Shown: positions 14,577 through 24,311, counted from the first letter of the stretch. The stretch is DNA of 61,823 nt from Rhodospirillales bacterium (GCA_009694195.1 SHVQ01000014.1:1-61823); one strand, 5' to 3'. Notes: generated by a model not told the origin, from the sequence alone. Numbers and translations are program-made.

Positions 14577-16750
14577 GCCTTCTTCAGGCTATGGTGCTTC
14601 AGCGGCAGATCGCGGATGCGTTTTCCGGTCGCCCGGAAGATGGCGTTGAGGGCGGCCGGCGCCGCGACGGCGATCGGGGGCTCGCCCACGCCGCCCCAGA
14701 AGCCGCCGGACGGCATCACGATGCTTTCGACCTTCGGCATTCCGTCGATCCGCAGGACCCGATAGGAGTCGAAGTTCTCCTGCTCCATGCGGCCGTTCTT
14801 GACCGTGCACTCGCCGTACAGCATGGCCGACAGCCCGTACACGAAGGACCCCTCGAGCTGCATCTCGATCTGCTGCGGATTGACGGCGTGGCCGCAGTCG
14901 ATCGCCGCCACGATGCGGTGGATTTTGACCACGCCCTCGGGGCTCACGGACACTTCCGCGCAACCCGCGACGTAGCTGCCGAAGCCCATGGTCACGCAAA
15001 GGCCGCGGTGGACTCCCGCCGGCGCGGGCTTGCCCCACCCGGCCCGTTCCGCGACCGCGTTCAGGACCCCCAGGTGCTTCGGGCTGTTCGCCAGCAGCTT
15101 GCGGCGGAATTCGAGCGCGTCGATGCCGGCCGCCTGCGCCAGCTCGTCGATGAAGCATTCGATATAGATGGCGTTGTGGTTGAGGTTCACGCCGCGCCAG
15201 AACCCGGGCGGCACGTGCGGATTGCGCATCGCGTGGTCGATGAGCAGATTGGGAATCGTGTAGCCCAGCGACGCCTCGGGTCCCGGAGGATTGAGACCCT
15301 GGAACACCACCGGGTCTTTCCCGTCCTTGATGTTTTGCGGGAAGATGGCGGCGACGATCGACTGGCCGGAGATGCGCATGTGCAGCGACGTGAGATTGCC
15401 CTGCGCGTCGAGCCCGCCCGTGAGCTTGCACTGGGTGATCGGGTGGAACCGGCCGTGCAGCATGTCCTCCTCGCGCGACCAGATCAGCTTCACCGGCGTG
15501 CCGGGGACCTGCTTCGCGATGGCGACGACTTGCCGCACCCAGTCGTGCACGGCGCCGCGGCGTCCAAAGCCGCCGCCGAGATGGAGCTTGTAGACCTCGC
15601 ACTTGGCGGCCGGGTGTCCGGACGACTCCGAAGCGGCCGCCAAGGCCGCCTCGCCGTTCTGGGTGGGCGTCCACACTTCGCATTTGTCCGCCGTCCACAC
15701 GGCCGTGGCGTTCATCGTCTCCATGCAGGCATGGTTCTGGAACGGATACGAATAGACCGCCTCGATTTTCTTCGCGGCAGAGGCAAGACCGGCCTTCACG
15801 TCGCCGTTCTGATTGCCGACGACGGCTTCAGGCGCGTCAAGGCCGGCTTTCAGCATCTGGGCGATGTCCTTGCTCGACACCTTCGCGTTGGGGCCTTCGT
15901 CCCACACGATCGGGAGGGCATCGAGCGCCTTCTTCGCCTGCCACCACGTGTCAGCGACGACCGCGACCGCGGTCTCGCCCACGGGAACGACGTGCTTCAC
16001 GCCCGGCATCTTCTGCACGGCCGCGGCGTCGAAGCTCTTCACCTTGCCGCCAAACACGGGGCAATCCTTGATGGTCGCGGTGAGCATGCCTGGAAGCTTC
16101 AAATCCATGCCGTAGATCTGCTTCCCCGTGACCTTGTCGACGGTGTCGAGACGCGGCACGGACTTGCCGGCGACCTTCCAGTCCTTGGGATCCTTGAGCG
16201 TGATTTCCTTCGGCGCCTCGAGCTTCGATGCCGCCGCCGCCACCTTGCCGTAGGTCGTGGTGCGGCCGGAGGGCGTATGGGTGATGACGCTGTTCTGGGC
16301 GCTGCACTCGGACGCCGGGACCTTCCAGTCGTTCGCGGCCGCCTGGATCAGCATCATGCGAGCGGCGGCGCCGCCCTTCCGCACGTAATCATTCGACTCG
16401 CGGATGCCGCGGCTGCCGCCGGTGGAGAAGTTGCCCCACACCCGGTTGCGCGCGAGGTTCTGGCCGGGGGTCGGATATTCCGTCGTGACCTTCTTCCAGT
16501 CGCACTCGAGCTCTTCGGCAACGAGTTGCGAGAGACCGGTAAGCGTGCCCTGCCCCATCTCGGAGCGGGCGATCCGGACCACCACCGTATCGTCGGGTTT
16601 CACGACGACCCAGGCGTTGACCTCGGGCGCCATCTCCTGCGCGGTGGCGCCGCGCGCATACGGCACGTGGAAGCCGAGCGAGAGGCCGCCGCCGGCCGCG
16701 GCCGCGGTGACCAGGAAGGAACGGCGGGAAACCTTCGGGAATGCGTTCAT
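14573..16750 (-). CDS. iorB: Isoquinoline 1-oxidoreductase-type molybdenum hydroxylase large subunit (IorB-like)
   Basis: A 725-residue xanthine-oxidase-family large subunit of the IorB type. A Tat signal SRRSFLVTAAAAGGGLSLG (about 8-26) indicates export as a folded periplasmic enzyme. Molybdopterin-binding segments include ARSEMGQGT and LHLGGGFGRRG, and the C-terminal GGFWGGVGEPPIA carries the catalytic Glu (E of GVGEPP). The start at ATG 16750 is preceded by a GGAGAAC site. The open frame continues to 17224, but that part overlaps iorA and is shadow. IorAB enzymes hydroxylate N-heterocycles or aldehydes and pass electrons to cytochromes. Here soxX overlaps its stop. Confidence 0.9.
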   Translation of the reverse strand: MNAFPKVSRRSFLVTAAAAGGGLSLGFHVPYARGATAQEMAPEVNAWVVVKPDDTVVVRIARSEMGQGTLTGLSQLVAEELECDWKKVTTEYPTPGQNLARNRVWGNFSTGGSRGIRESNDYVRKGGAAARMMLIQAAANDWKVPASECSAQNSVITHTPSGRTTTYGKVAAAASKLEAPKEITLKDPKDWKVAGKSVPRLDTVDKVTGKQIYGMDLKLPGMLTATIKDCPVFGGKVKSFDAAAVQKMPGVKHVVPVGETAVAVVADTWWQAKKALDALPIVWDEGPNAKVSSKDIAQMLKAGLDAPEAVVGNQNGDVKAGLASAAKKIEAVYSYPFQNHACMETMNATAVWTADKCEVWTPTQNGEAALAAASESSGHPAAKCEVYKLHLGGGFGRRGAVHDWVRQVVAIAKQVPGTPVKLIWSREEDMLHGRFHPITQCKLTGGLDAQGNLTSLHMRISGQSIVAAIFPQNIKDGKDPVVFQGLNPPGPEASLGYTIPNLLIDHAMRNPHVPPGFWRGVNLNHNAIYIECFIDELAQAAGIDALEFRRKLLANSPKHLGVLNAVAERAGWGKPAPAGVHRGLCVTMGFGSYVAGCAEVSVSPEGVVKIHRIVAAIDCGHAVNPQQIEMQLEGSFVYGLSAMLYGECTVKNGRMEQENFDSYRVLRIDGMPKVESIVMPSGGFWGGVGEPPIAVAAPAALNAIFRATGKRIRDLPLKHHSLKKA

Positions 16751-16761
16751 GGGCGTTCTCC

Positions 16762-17208
16762 TCAGGCCTTGGCCGCCGCGTGGATCGCGGCGCGCACGCG
16801 GACATAGGTTCCGCAGCGGCAGATGTTGGTGAGGTTGGCGTCGATGTCGGCGTCCGTCGGCTTCGGCTTTTGCTTCAGCAGCGCCGCGACGGCCATGATC
16901 ATGCCCGGCTGGCAGAAGCCGCACTGGGGCACGTCGAGCGCGACCCAGGCCTTTTGCACGGGGTGGCTGCCGTCGGGCGAGAGGCCTTCGATGGTGACGA
17001 TCTTTTTCCCTTCGACGGCGGAGACGCGGACCGCGCAGGCGCGCACGGCCTCGCCGTCGACGTGCACGGTGCAGGCGCCGCAGGAAGCGATGCCGCAGCC
17101 GTATTTCGTGCCGGTCAGCCCCAGCGTTTCCCTGAGCACCCACAAAATCGGGGTCTCCGGGTCGACGTTCGCGGTGTGGTCTTTTCCGTTGACGTTGAGT
17201 CGAGCCAT
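16762..17208 (-). CDS. iorA: Isoquinoline 1-oxidoreductase-type [2Fe-2S] subunit (IorA-like)
   Basis: A 148-residue small subunit with two [2Fe-2S] clusters: the plant-ferredoxin-type cysteines C38, C43, C46 and C58, and the helical-domain cysteines C96, C99, C130 and C132. It carries electrons from the molybdenum site of IorB outward. It lacks its own signal peptide and probably travels with the Tat-targeted IorB. It heads the operon iorA-iorB-soxX-soxY-soxZ-soxA. The region upstream (17209-17411) is a divergent promoter zone facing an M24 gene. Confidence 0.92.
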   Translation of the reverse strand: MARLNVNGKDHTANVDPETPILWVLRETLGLTGTKYGCGIASCGACTVHVDGEAVRACAVRVSAVEGKKIVTIEGLSPDGSHPVQKAWVALDVPQCGFCQPGMIMAVAALLKQKPKPTDADIDANLTNICRCGTYVRVRAAIHAAAKA

Positions 17209-17411
17209 TGGGGGTCCTCCTCACGTGTCAAAAAACGATGGCGGCCGCTCACGGTGGCCGGCGACGGCCCTCTCCCTGGTGAACAGCCTAATTCTCCGCT
17301 GGTATGCCTGGCAAGTGACGATCCCGTGAAGTGCCGCCGGTTGATCCTGGGCGGCGCTTGCCTTAGAAAAGGGCTCGCTTTTTCGCCCTTCTTCCAACGG
17401 ATTTCCCGAAA

Positions 17412-18584
17412 ATGCCGCTGCACTTCACGACCGAGGAACTGGCCGGCCGCCGCGCCCGCGCGATCGAAGCCATGAGGCGCCAAGGCCTCGACGGCCTCCT
17501 CATGTTCCGCCAGGAGAGCATGTACTACCTCACCGGCTACGACACCTTCGGGTTCGTCTTCTTCCAGTGCCTGGCGATGAGCGCGGACGGGCGCCTCACG
17601 CTCCTCACCCGCTCGCCCGATCTCCGGCAGGCGCGCTACACGTCGATGATCGAGGACATCCGCATCTGGAAGGACGGGCCGGACGCCGACCCTGCGCGCA
17701 CGGACCTGAAGCCGATCCTGGAAGAGCACGGCCTCAAGGGGAAGCGGCTCGGCGTCGAGTGGGAGGCCTATGGGCTCACGGCGCGAAACGGCCGCCGGCT
17801 CGAATCCGCCATGGAGGGTTTCGCGCGGCTGGAGGATGCGTCGGAGCTGGTGACGCGGCTCCGCGCGGTGAAGAGCCGGGCCGAGCTCGCGTTTGTGCGC
17901 CGCGCGGCCGAGCTCGCCGACGACGCGCTCAACGAGGCCTACCGGCTCGCGCGGCCGGGCGCCTTCGAGGGCGACATTCTTGCCGCGATGCAGGGCGCCG
18001 TGTTCAAGGGCGACGGCGATTATTCCGGCAACGTGTTCATCATCGGGTCCGGCCCCCAGGCGGCGTTCCTCGGCCGCTATCACGCGGGCCGGCGGGTGCT
18101 GGGCGAGGACGACCAGCTCACCCTCGAATTCGCCGGCGCCTACCGCCATTACCATTCAGCCCTGATGACCACGATCAAGATCGGGAAGTCGAGCGAGAAG
18201 CATCGCGCGATGTTCCAGCTCGGCCTCGACGCCGCCGCGGCCGCGCGCGCCGCGCTCAAGCCCGGCCGTCCGGTCGGCGACGCCTACGCGGCTTACGCGG
18301 ATGCCGTCACCAAGGGTGGCTACGGCCGCGCGGGCGCCAATCCCGCCCTTTATTTCTCGCTCGGCTACGGGCTCGGCACCACCTTCGCGCCCAATTGGAT
18401 GGACTGGCCGATGCTCCACCAGGGGAACCCCATCCCGGCCGAGGCGGGAATGGTGTTCTTCATGCATTCCGGCGTGCGCGACGATCAGGCCGGCTTGGCC
18501 GCCCTTCCCGGCGAGACGTGCGTCGTCACCGAGAAGGGCGGCGAGCTGGTCTCGAAGCCGATGAAATATGTGCTGAAGGATTAG
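17412..18584 (+). CDS. Creatinase/ectoine-hydrolase-like M24 family hydrolase, metal ligands missing
   Basis: A 390-residue M24 protein. The canonical Asp region reads LTLEFAGAYRHYHSAL, the GHG motif is GYGLGTTFAPNWMDW, and the end has PGETCVVT with one retained Glu. As in the genes at 254 and 20424, most dimetal ligands are absent, which suggests a creatinase-like metal-free mechanism on a small C-N substrate. It stands alone on the plus strand, divergent from iorA, and a bidirectional terminator separates it from the racemase-like genes. It is more distant from the other M24 paralogs than they are from each other. Confidence 0.85.
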   Translation: MPLHFTTEELAGRRARAIEAMRRQGLDGLLMFRQESMYYLTGYDTFGFVFFQCLAMSADGRLTLLTRSPDLRQARYTSMIEDIRIWKDGPDADPARTDLKPILEEHGLKGKRLGVEWEAYGLTARNGRRLESAMEGFARLEDASELVTRLRAVKSRAELAFVRRAAELADDALNEAYRLARPGAFEGDILAAMQGAVFKGDGDYSGNVFIIGSGPQAAFLGRYHAGRRVLGEDDQLTLEFAGAYRHYHSALMTTIKIGKSSEKHRAMFQLGLDAAAAARAALKPGRPVGDAYAAYADAVTKGGYGRAGANPALYFSLGYGLGTTFAPNWMDWPMLHQGNPIPAEAGMVFFMHSGVRDDQAGLAALPGETCVVTEKGGELVSKPMKYVLKD

Positions 18585-18688
18585 GGTCTGGTCTTGGTCT
18601 GATTTTCTCCTCCGCGACCTCGGCGTTCTCCGCGGTGTCTCTTACCGCAGAGGCCGCAGAGAGCGCGGAGACGTGCGCAAGAAATGAA

Positions 18689-18713
18689 AAAGGGCGGGAA
18701 ATCTCCCGCCCTT
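18689..18713. terminator. Bidirectional intrinsic terminator between convergent genes
   Basis: AAAGGGCGGGA (18689-18699) pairs perfectly with TCCCGCCCTTT (18703-18713) around a 4-nt loop, flanked by an A-rich and a T-containing side. It lies between the convergent M24 gene (plus) and racemase-like gene (minus) and can serve both. Confidence 0.8.
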
Positions 18714-18737
18714 TCTCGATACAGATCGCAACCGGCT

Positions 18738-19472
18738 TTAAGCGTGGCCGACGCGATTGCGGGCGAAGATGCCGCGCTCGTAATAATCGATGATGTTGAG
18801 GAAGTCGAAGACCGGGAGCCCCGTCGCTTCCTGCACGGGCTTGGCGTACACCGGCAGCAACGAGCACTCCAGCACGATCGCGCCCATGTTCGGGTCTTCT
18901 TCTTTAAGCTCTTTCGCAAGCTGCACGACCTCGGCGGTGATTTTCTCGGAGTCGAGGTAGGGGCCCTGCTTTCCGATCACGGCTTGCCACTCCGGCATGT
19001 CCTGCAGGCCTTTAACGCGAATGGTGCGGCCCGCCGGCACGCCCGTGAGCGAGAGGATGCGGTTGCCAAGGCTGACCGAGTTCGCCGTCACGCAGCCGAT
19101 CGAGCGGCCTTTGCCGAGGATCGAGTCGATCATCGGAAGCGAAAGCAGGCTCGACATGAAGACGGGAACCTTCACCTTCTTCCGGACCACGTCCTGGTAG
19201 TTCATGAAGAAGCCGCAGTCGGAGCTGATGCCGCGCACGCCCATGGCTTCCAGCTCGAGCGCAGTCTCGACGACCGCGTCTTCCAGTTCGGGATCGCCCG
19301 AGAGCACACGCGTCGACCAGGCACCCGGCACCGTCTTGAACACGACGGGATAGTCATAAGTGGAGGCGTTCGCGACGTCGCCCGGGATGAACGGGTTGGT
19401 CTTGGTCAGCACCAGGAGACCCAGATGATAGCCCTGGCCACCTTTCGGATTCGTCGCTTCGTAGACTGGCAT
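18738..19472 (-). CDS. Aspartate/glutamate racemase superfamily protein, both catalytic cysteines present
   Basis: A 244-residue member of the Asp/Glu/hydantoin racemase superfamily, in which two cysteines flank the substrate. C1 lies in GISSDCGFFMN and C2 in IVLECSLLPVYA, so proton-transfer or decarboxylation chemistry is possible. The superfamily includes hydantoin racemase, maleate isomerase and arylmalonate decarboxylase; which one applies is not clear. The ATG follows AGGAGGAAACC. It is the last gene of a minus-strand series M20 hydrolase - M24 hydrolase - racemase paralog - this gene. Racemase plus carbamoylase recalls hydantoin pathways. Confidence 0.82.
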   Translation of the reverse strand: MPVYEATNPKGGQGYHLGLLVLTKTNPFIPGDVANASTYDYPVVFKTVPGAWSTRVLSGDPELEDAVVETALELEAMGVRGISSDCGFFMNYQDVVRKKVKVPVFMSSLLSLPMIDSILGKGRSIGCVTANSVSLGNRILSLTGVPAGRTIRVKGLQDMPEWQAVIGKQGPYLDSEKITAEVVQLAKELKEEDPNMGAIVLECSLLPVYAKPVQEATGLPVFDFLNIIDYYERGIFARNRVGHA

Positions 19473-19508
19473 GGTTTCCTCCTGATCGGGGCCTCTGGCC
19501 CCACCAAC

Positions 19509-20243
19509 TCAATAAAAGCCCTTCGGCGCGTCCTGCAAGGTCGCCGAGGTCATGAAATCGATCATCGAGACGACGTCGAAGATGGGGAGCCCGACCGCGT
19601 CCTGCACCGCCTTGGTGTAGGGACAGAGCGGCCCCGACGTCATGAGGATGGCCGCGATCCGGGGATTCTTCTTCACCATTGCCTTGGCGGTGCGCACCAC
19701 TTCCTTCTCGACCTTGCCGGAATCGAGCTTGCCCTTGCCTTGATGCACGGCGCTCTTGAAGGCTGGCTGCTTTTCCAGGCCCGCGACGACGATCGGATGC
19801 TCGACATTGATGCCGAACCGCTTGAGCAAATCTCTGTTCGTGGTCCGCGAGTCGCCGGTGATGATGCCGATCGCCTTCGACTTGTCGAAGGCAGACGCGA
19901 TCCACGGAAGTTGCAACAAGCTCGAAAGGCAGACCGGGACCTTGACGGCGTTCGCGACCGCGTCCTGGAAGGCGAGCATCGCGCCGGCGTTGGCGCTGAT
20001 GCCGCGCACGCCTTGCTCTTCCATCTCGATCGCCTTGGCGACGACCTTGTCGGTCCAGGCGGCGGTGTTTTTGATGCACTCGGAGCCTGTCAGCCCCTCG
20101 ACCATTCTATAGATCACGGGGTAGCGGAACGTCTCCGCGTTGCCGACGTCGCCCGGAATGAACGGAATGTACTCGTCCAGCAACAGAATGCCGACGGCCT
20201 GGCCATAGGCCTCGACCTTCGGCTTCCAGGGATACTTGGGAAT
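19509..20243 (-). CDS. Asp/Glu racemase superfamily paralog with apparent ATT start and no catalytic cysteines
   Basis: The coding sequence aligns without gaps from its first residue to the paralog at 18738-19472 and has exactly the same 244-residue length if translation starts at ATT (20241-20243). The ATT is preceded by GAGGAGGAAGCC, nearly identical to the paralog's AGGAGGAAACC-ATG. No ATG, GTG or TTG occurs in frame until TTG 20183, which would remove 20 aligned residues. Both active-site cysteines are lost: GISANAGAM replaces SDCG and LMTSGPL replaces LECS. It may be a non-catalytic partner, an enzyme with other chemistry, or a gene starting to decay. Confidence 0.75.
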   Translation of the reverse strand: MPKYPWKPKVEAYGQAVGILLLDEYIPFIPGDVGNAETFRYPVIYRMVEGLTGSECIKNTAAWTDKVVAKAIEMEEQGVRGISANAGAMLAFQDAVANAVKVPVCLSSLLQLPWIASAFDKSKAIGIITGDSRTTNRDLLKRFGINVEHPIVVAGLEKQPAFKSAVHQGKGKLDSGKVEKEVVRTAKAMVKKNPRIAAILMTSGPLCPYTKAVQDAVGLPIFDVVSMIDFMTSATLQDAPKGFY

Positions 20244-20325
20244 GGCTTCCTCCTCAGGTGTGCACGGGCCTCTTGGATGGGCAATTCGAGACTACTCCAC
20301 TCAGCGCCCGGCCTCAACATCCCAG

Positions 20326-20405
20326 GTCATGCCCGGTCTTGTGACGGGCATCCACGTGGATGCGCGGGTCACCCCCGGGTCGAAGAGCCCGGGGGCGCGC
20401 ATGAC
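20326..20405. repeat. Family B intergenic palindromic element
   Basis: Begins GTCATGCCCGGTCTTG and ends in CGCGCATGAC, with an ATCCACGTGGAT core and a CCCGGG-rich second hairpin. It fills part of the 180-bp gap between the M24 gene and the racemase-like paralog and may attenuate read-through into the latter. Confidence 0.7.
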
Positions 20406-20423
20406 ACGCGAGAAAGTGGCGTC

Positions 20424-21596
20424 TTACTTCACGATCAGCTTCCTGGGGCTGAAGTCGGTGAGAACCTCGCAGCCCTTCTCCGTCACCAGCACGCTCTCGC
20501 TGATGGAGACCGCGTCCTTGCCCTCGAGGCGCATGCTGCGGGGCACGTGGAAGCACATGCCGGGCTTGAGCACGGTCCGGTCGTCCTTCTTGAGGTCGAG
20601 GAACGAGCCCTCGCCCCAGTCGGGCGGGAAGTTGATGCCGATCGAATAGCCGCACCGGTTGATGGCGCCGGAGCCCATGCCCGCTTTTTCGGCGACGGCG
20701 ACGACGGCGGCGTTGGCGTCGTGAGAGGCGATGCCGGGCTTTATCGTCCGGAGCGCCGCCTCCAGCATCTCCTCGCAGACGGCCGCGCGGCGGGCGAGGT
20801 CTTCGGTCGGCTTGCCGAGCACGACGCAACGAAGGAGCGGCCCCGAATATCGTTTGACCACACCGGTCAGCTCGCAGAACACCACCTCGCCCTTGGCGAT
20901 CACCTTGTCGGACCAGTTGGCGTGGGGAATCTCCGACCGCCAGCCGGTCGCGAGAAACACGGGGAGGCCCGGATATTCGCTGCCGTTGGCGATCAGCGCC
21001 TTGTGGATCTCGCCCGCGAGCTCGTTCTCGGTGATGCCCGGCCGCGCGTGATCGACCATCGCCCGCATGCCGGCCTCCGACACGCGGCAGGCGCGGCGGA
21101 TGACGTCGATCTCGGCCGGCGACTTTACTTTCCGTTCCTCCTCGACGACGCCGGCGCCGTTCACGATGCGGGCATTGGGCAGCGCCGCCTTCAGCTCCTC
21201 GAACTTTTCGACCGGAAGGAAGAAGCTTGAGAAGTCGACGCCGATGCGCTTCGTCTCGAGCCCGAGGTCCTTGAGCGCCTGGGCAATCTTCTGGCTCGGA
21301 TTGTCGCTGTCGGTGAAGGCGATCCCGTGGCGGGCGCGGTCGAGCCAGGAATAAGCGTCGATATTGCGTTGTTCGAACAACCGCGTGACCAGGATGGGGT
21401 CCTTGTCATGGGCGACGAGCAGCGTCTGGATGAAGTAGTAGCCGGACGTCTGATAGCCGGAGAGGTAGCAGATGTTTTCCGGCGAATGCACGATGAGGCC
21501 GTCGAGGCCCTTCTCCGCCATCCGCTTCCGCACGCCGTCCAGACGCTTCTTGTATTCCTCCACAGTGAACGCAAGTTGTTTCTTGATCTGGCTCAT
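20424..21596 (-). CDS. Creatinase/ectoine-hydrolase-like M24 family hydrolase, metal ligands missing
   Basis: A 390-residue M24 protein strongly similar to the gene at 254-1426, with shared motifs SPENICYLSGYQTSGYYFIQ and CGYSIGINFPPDWGEG. The canonical metal-ligand positions are replaced (CELTGVVKRYSGPLL, FHVPRS), so it is likely a metal-free creatinase/DoeA-type hydrolase. It lies 54 bp after the M20 amidohydrolase gene and precedes two racemase-family genes, so a stepwise amide or carbamoyl degradation route is plausible. The exact substrate cannot be assigned. Confidence 0.87.
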   Translation of the reverse strand: MSQIKKQLAFTVEEYKKRLDGVRKRMAEKGLDGLIVHSPENICYLSGYQTSGYYFIQTLLVAHDKDPILVTRLFEQRNIDAYSWLDRARHGIAFTDSDNPSQKIAQALKDLGLETKRIGVDFSSFFLPVEKFEELKAALPNARIVNGAGVVEEERKVKSPAEIDVIRRACRVSEAGMRAMVDHARPGITENELAGEIHKALIANGSEYPGLPVFLATGWRSEIPHANWSDKVIAKGEVVFCELTGVVKRYSGPLLRCVVLGKPTEDLARRAAVCEEMLEAALRTIKPGIASHDANAAVVAVAEKAGMGSGAINRCGYSIGINFPPDWGEGSFLDLKKDDRTVLKPGMCFHVPRSMRLEGKDAVSISESVLVTEKGCEVLTDFSPRKLIVK

Positions 21597-21650
21597 CGTG
21601 GCTCCTGACTTTTCTGAAAGGAATTAAGCCGCCCCTGCCCCGGGTTCCTC

Positions 21651-22919
21651 CTAGCGGTTGGCGAGATCGACCATCACGTCGGCGAGCACGCGGGCCCCGG
21701 CCGCGAGGTCGGCGGGCGCGGCGTTTTCGATCTCGTTGTGGCTGATGCCGCGTTCGCAGGGAACGAAGATCATGCCGGTCGGGCAGATGTTGAACAGGTG
21801 CTGGGCATCGTGCCCGGCGCCCGAGAAGATGTGCATGTGCGGGTAGCCGAGGCGTTGCGTCGCGGCGAGGACGGCGTCCGCCACGAGCCCCTTGAAGCCG
21901 ATCGGGGGCGTGCGGTTGGTCTGCGTCACCTTCACCTCGCATTTACGCGCGTTGGCCTGGCAGATGCCCTCGACCTGATCGCCAAGCTTGTCGAGGATTT
22001 CGAGCCTGGGATCGCGGAAGTCGATGGTGAACCAGACGTAGCCCGGCACCACGGACGGCGCGTTCGGCTCGACCACGAAACGGCCGACGGTGAAGCGCGT
22101 CACGTCCTCTTTGTCCCAGTGGAACAGCTTTTCCAGCCCGGCGACGATGTGGACGGCGGCCGAGAGAGCGTCCTTGCGGCGCGCGCGGGGCGTGGTGCCG
22201 GCATGGTCGTCCTGGCCGATCACCTCGATCTTGAAGCGGCGCGAGCCTTGGATGCCGGTGACGACGCCGATCGTCTTTTTCTCGGCTTCGAGAATCGGTC
22301 CCTGCTCGATGTGCGCCTCGATGAAGCAGTCGACCGGCGTCGCGAACGCGCGCTTCTTCGCCTTCGGCAGCGCCGCGGTGGTGGCCGCGAGCGCATCCTT
22401 GAGCACGGTGCCCTGGGCGTCCTTCACTTGCAGCATCTGCTGCAAACGGTCGGGCTTGGTATAGACGAGCGAGCCCATGCAGCCGGGCGCGAAGCGCGCG
22501 CCCTCTTCGTTGGTCCAGGCGGCCGCTTCGAGCGGGCGCTTCGTCTTGATGCCCGCGTCGTCGATCGCCTCCAGGGCTTCGAATGCCGCGAGCACGCCGT
22601 AGATGCCGTCGAACCGGCCGCCGGTCGGCTGGCTGTCCATGTGGGAGCCGCTCAGCACCGGCGCGGCGTTGGGATCGGTCCCCGGCCGGCGGACGAACAA
22701 ATTGCCGATCTCGTCGACGAAGAGCTCGAAGCCGCGCTTGGCGACCCATTCGGCGAACAGCGCGCGCGCCTTGATATCCTCGGCCGACAGCGCCTGGCGG
22801 TTGACGCCGCCCTTCGGCGTCGCGCCGAACTTCGCCATGTCCACGTGGCGCTGCCAGAGGCGCTGCTCGTTGACGGCGGCCGACGCCTGCTTGCCCGCCG
22901 GCTTCGTGATCTCGTTCAT
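21651..22919 (-). CDS. M20 family amidohydrolase (N-carbamoyl-L-amino acid hydrolase / allantoate amidohydrolase type)
   Basis: A 422-residue Zn-dependent hydrolase of the HyuC/AllC group. Metal ligands are visible: H93 in SGSHMDSQPTGG, D104 in GRFDGIYG, E138/E139 in TNEEGARF, H203 in EAHIEQGP and the C-terminal His in SGAGHDAQHL. A dimerisation lid domain lies in between. Such enzymes hydrolyse N-carbamoyl amino acids, allantoate or ureidoglycine-like compounds. It is the first gene of the minus-strand M20-M24-racemase series, which resembles a hydantoin or ureide degradation route. Confidence 0.9.
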   Translation of the reverse strand: MNEITKPAGKQASAAVNEQRLWQRHVDMAKFGATPKGGVNRQALSAEDIKARALFAEWVAKRGFELFVDEIGNLFVRRPGTDPNAAPVLSGSHMDSQPTGGRFDGIYGVLAAFEALEAIDDAGIKTKRPLEAAAWTNEEGARFAPGCMGSLVYTKPDRLQQMLQVKDAQGTVLKDALAATTAALPKAKKRAFATPVDCFIEAHIEQGPILEAEKKTIGVVTGIQGSRRFKIEVIGQDDHAGTTPRARRKDALSAAVHIVAGLEKLFHWDKEDVTRFTVGRFVVEPNAPSVVPGYVWFTIDFRDPRLEILDKLGDQVEGICQANARKCEVKVTQTNRTPPIGFKGLVADAVLAATQRLGYPHMHIFSGAGHDAQHLFNICPTGMIFVPCERGISHNEIENAAPADLAAGARVLADVMVDLANR

Positions 22920-23006
22920 TGGATGCTCCCGCAGATACCGCGACCGGTGGTCACGGAGAGTTGCGGGAGTTTAGACGGTGCCTCCGAGGCGCAACAAGTC
23001 CCAACC

Positions 23007-23249
23007 CTAAGCCTGCCAAAACGATTTCGTGCGTTCGTGCATCGCTTCGGAGCGCCGGAGGCCGATGTCGGCCAGTTGATGGTCCGTGAGATCCGCAAGG
23101 TGCTTGCGGGTGCGGCTCCGCATCGCCCACAGCCGAGCCGTATCGGCCGCGGCCGCGAACCAACGTCTGAAGCGCGCCCTCCTGCCGCCGGCAGCGCTTG
23201 ATCCCAGCCGACGGGACGGGACGGAATCTAAGCATGAATATATCAACAT
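23007..23249 (-). CDS. DUF1127 domain small basic protein
   Basis: The 80-residue, strongly basic protein carries the DUF1127 core RKHLADLTDHQLADIGLRRSE (about 48-68), a short motif very common in alphaproteobacteria. Some family members bind RNA or affect phosphate and carbon metabolism, but the role here is unknown. It faces the LysR gene across a 135-bp AT-rich divergent region, 23250-23384, which likely holds both promoters. Confidence 0.75.
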   Translation of the reverse strand: MLIYSCLDSVPSRRLGSSAAGGRRARFRRWFAAAADTARLWAMRSRTRKHLADLTDHQLADIGLRRSEAMHERTKSFWQA

Positions 23250-23384
23250 TTCTCTGTCTCCATACTCGCAGTCGAGTGCGCTAAAGTCAACTTGATGGTT
23301 GTTTTATAAAAGATTATCCTTCTCGTCTGCAAAGCATCGTTTCTCTATCAAGACTTAGTTTTTCTCATGATATAGGAGACACCC

Positions 23385-24300
<916 letters not shown>

Positions 24301-24311
<11 letters not shown>

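Noticed and set aside
14573..17224. Longer iorB starting at 17224
   Set aside because: The extra 158 codons overlap iorA on the same strand and lack coding character; the Tat signal begins at 16750.
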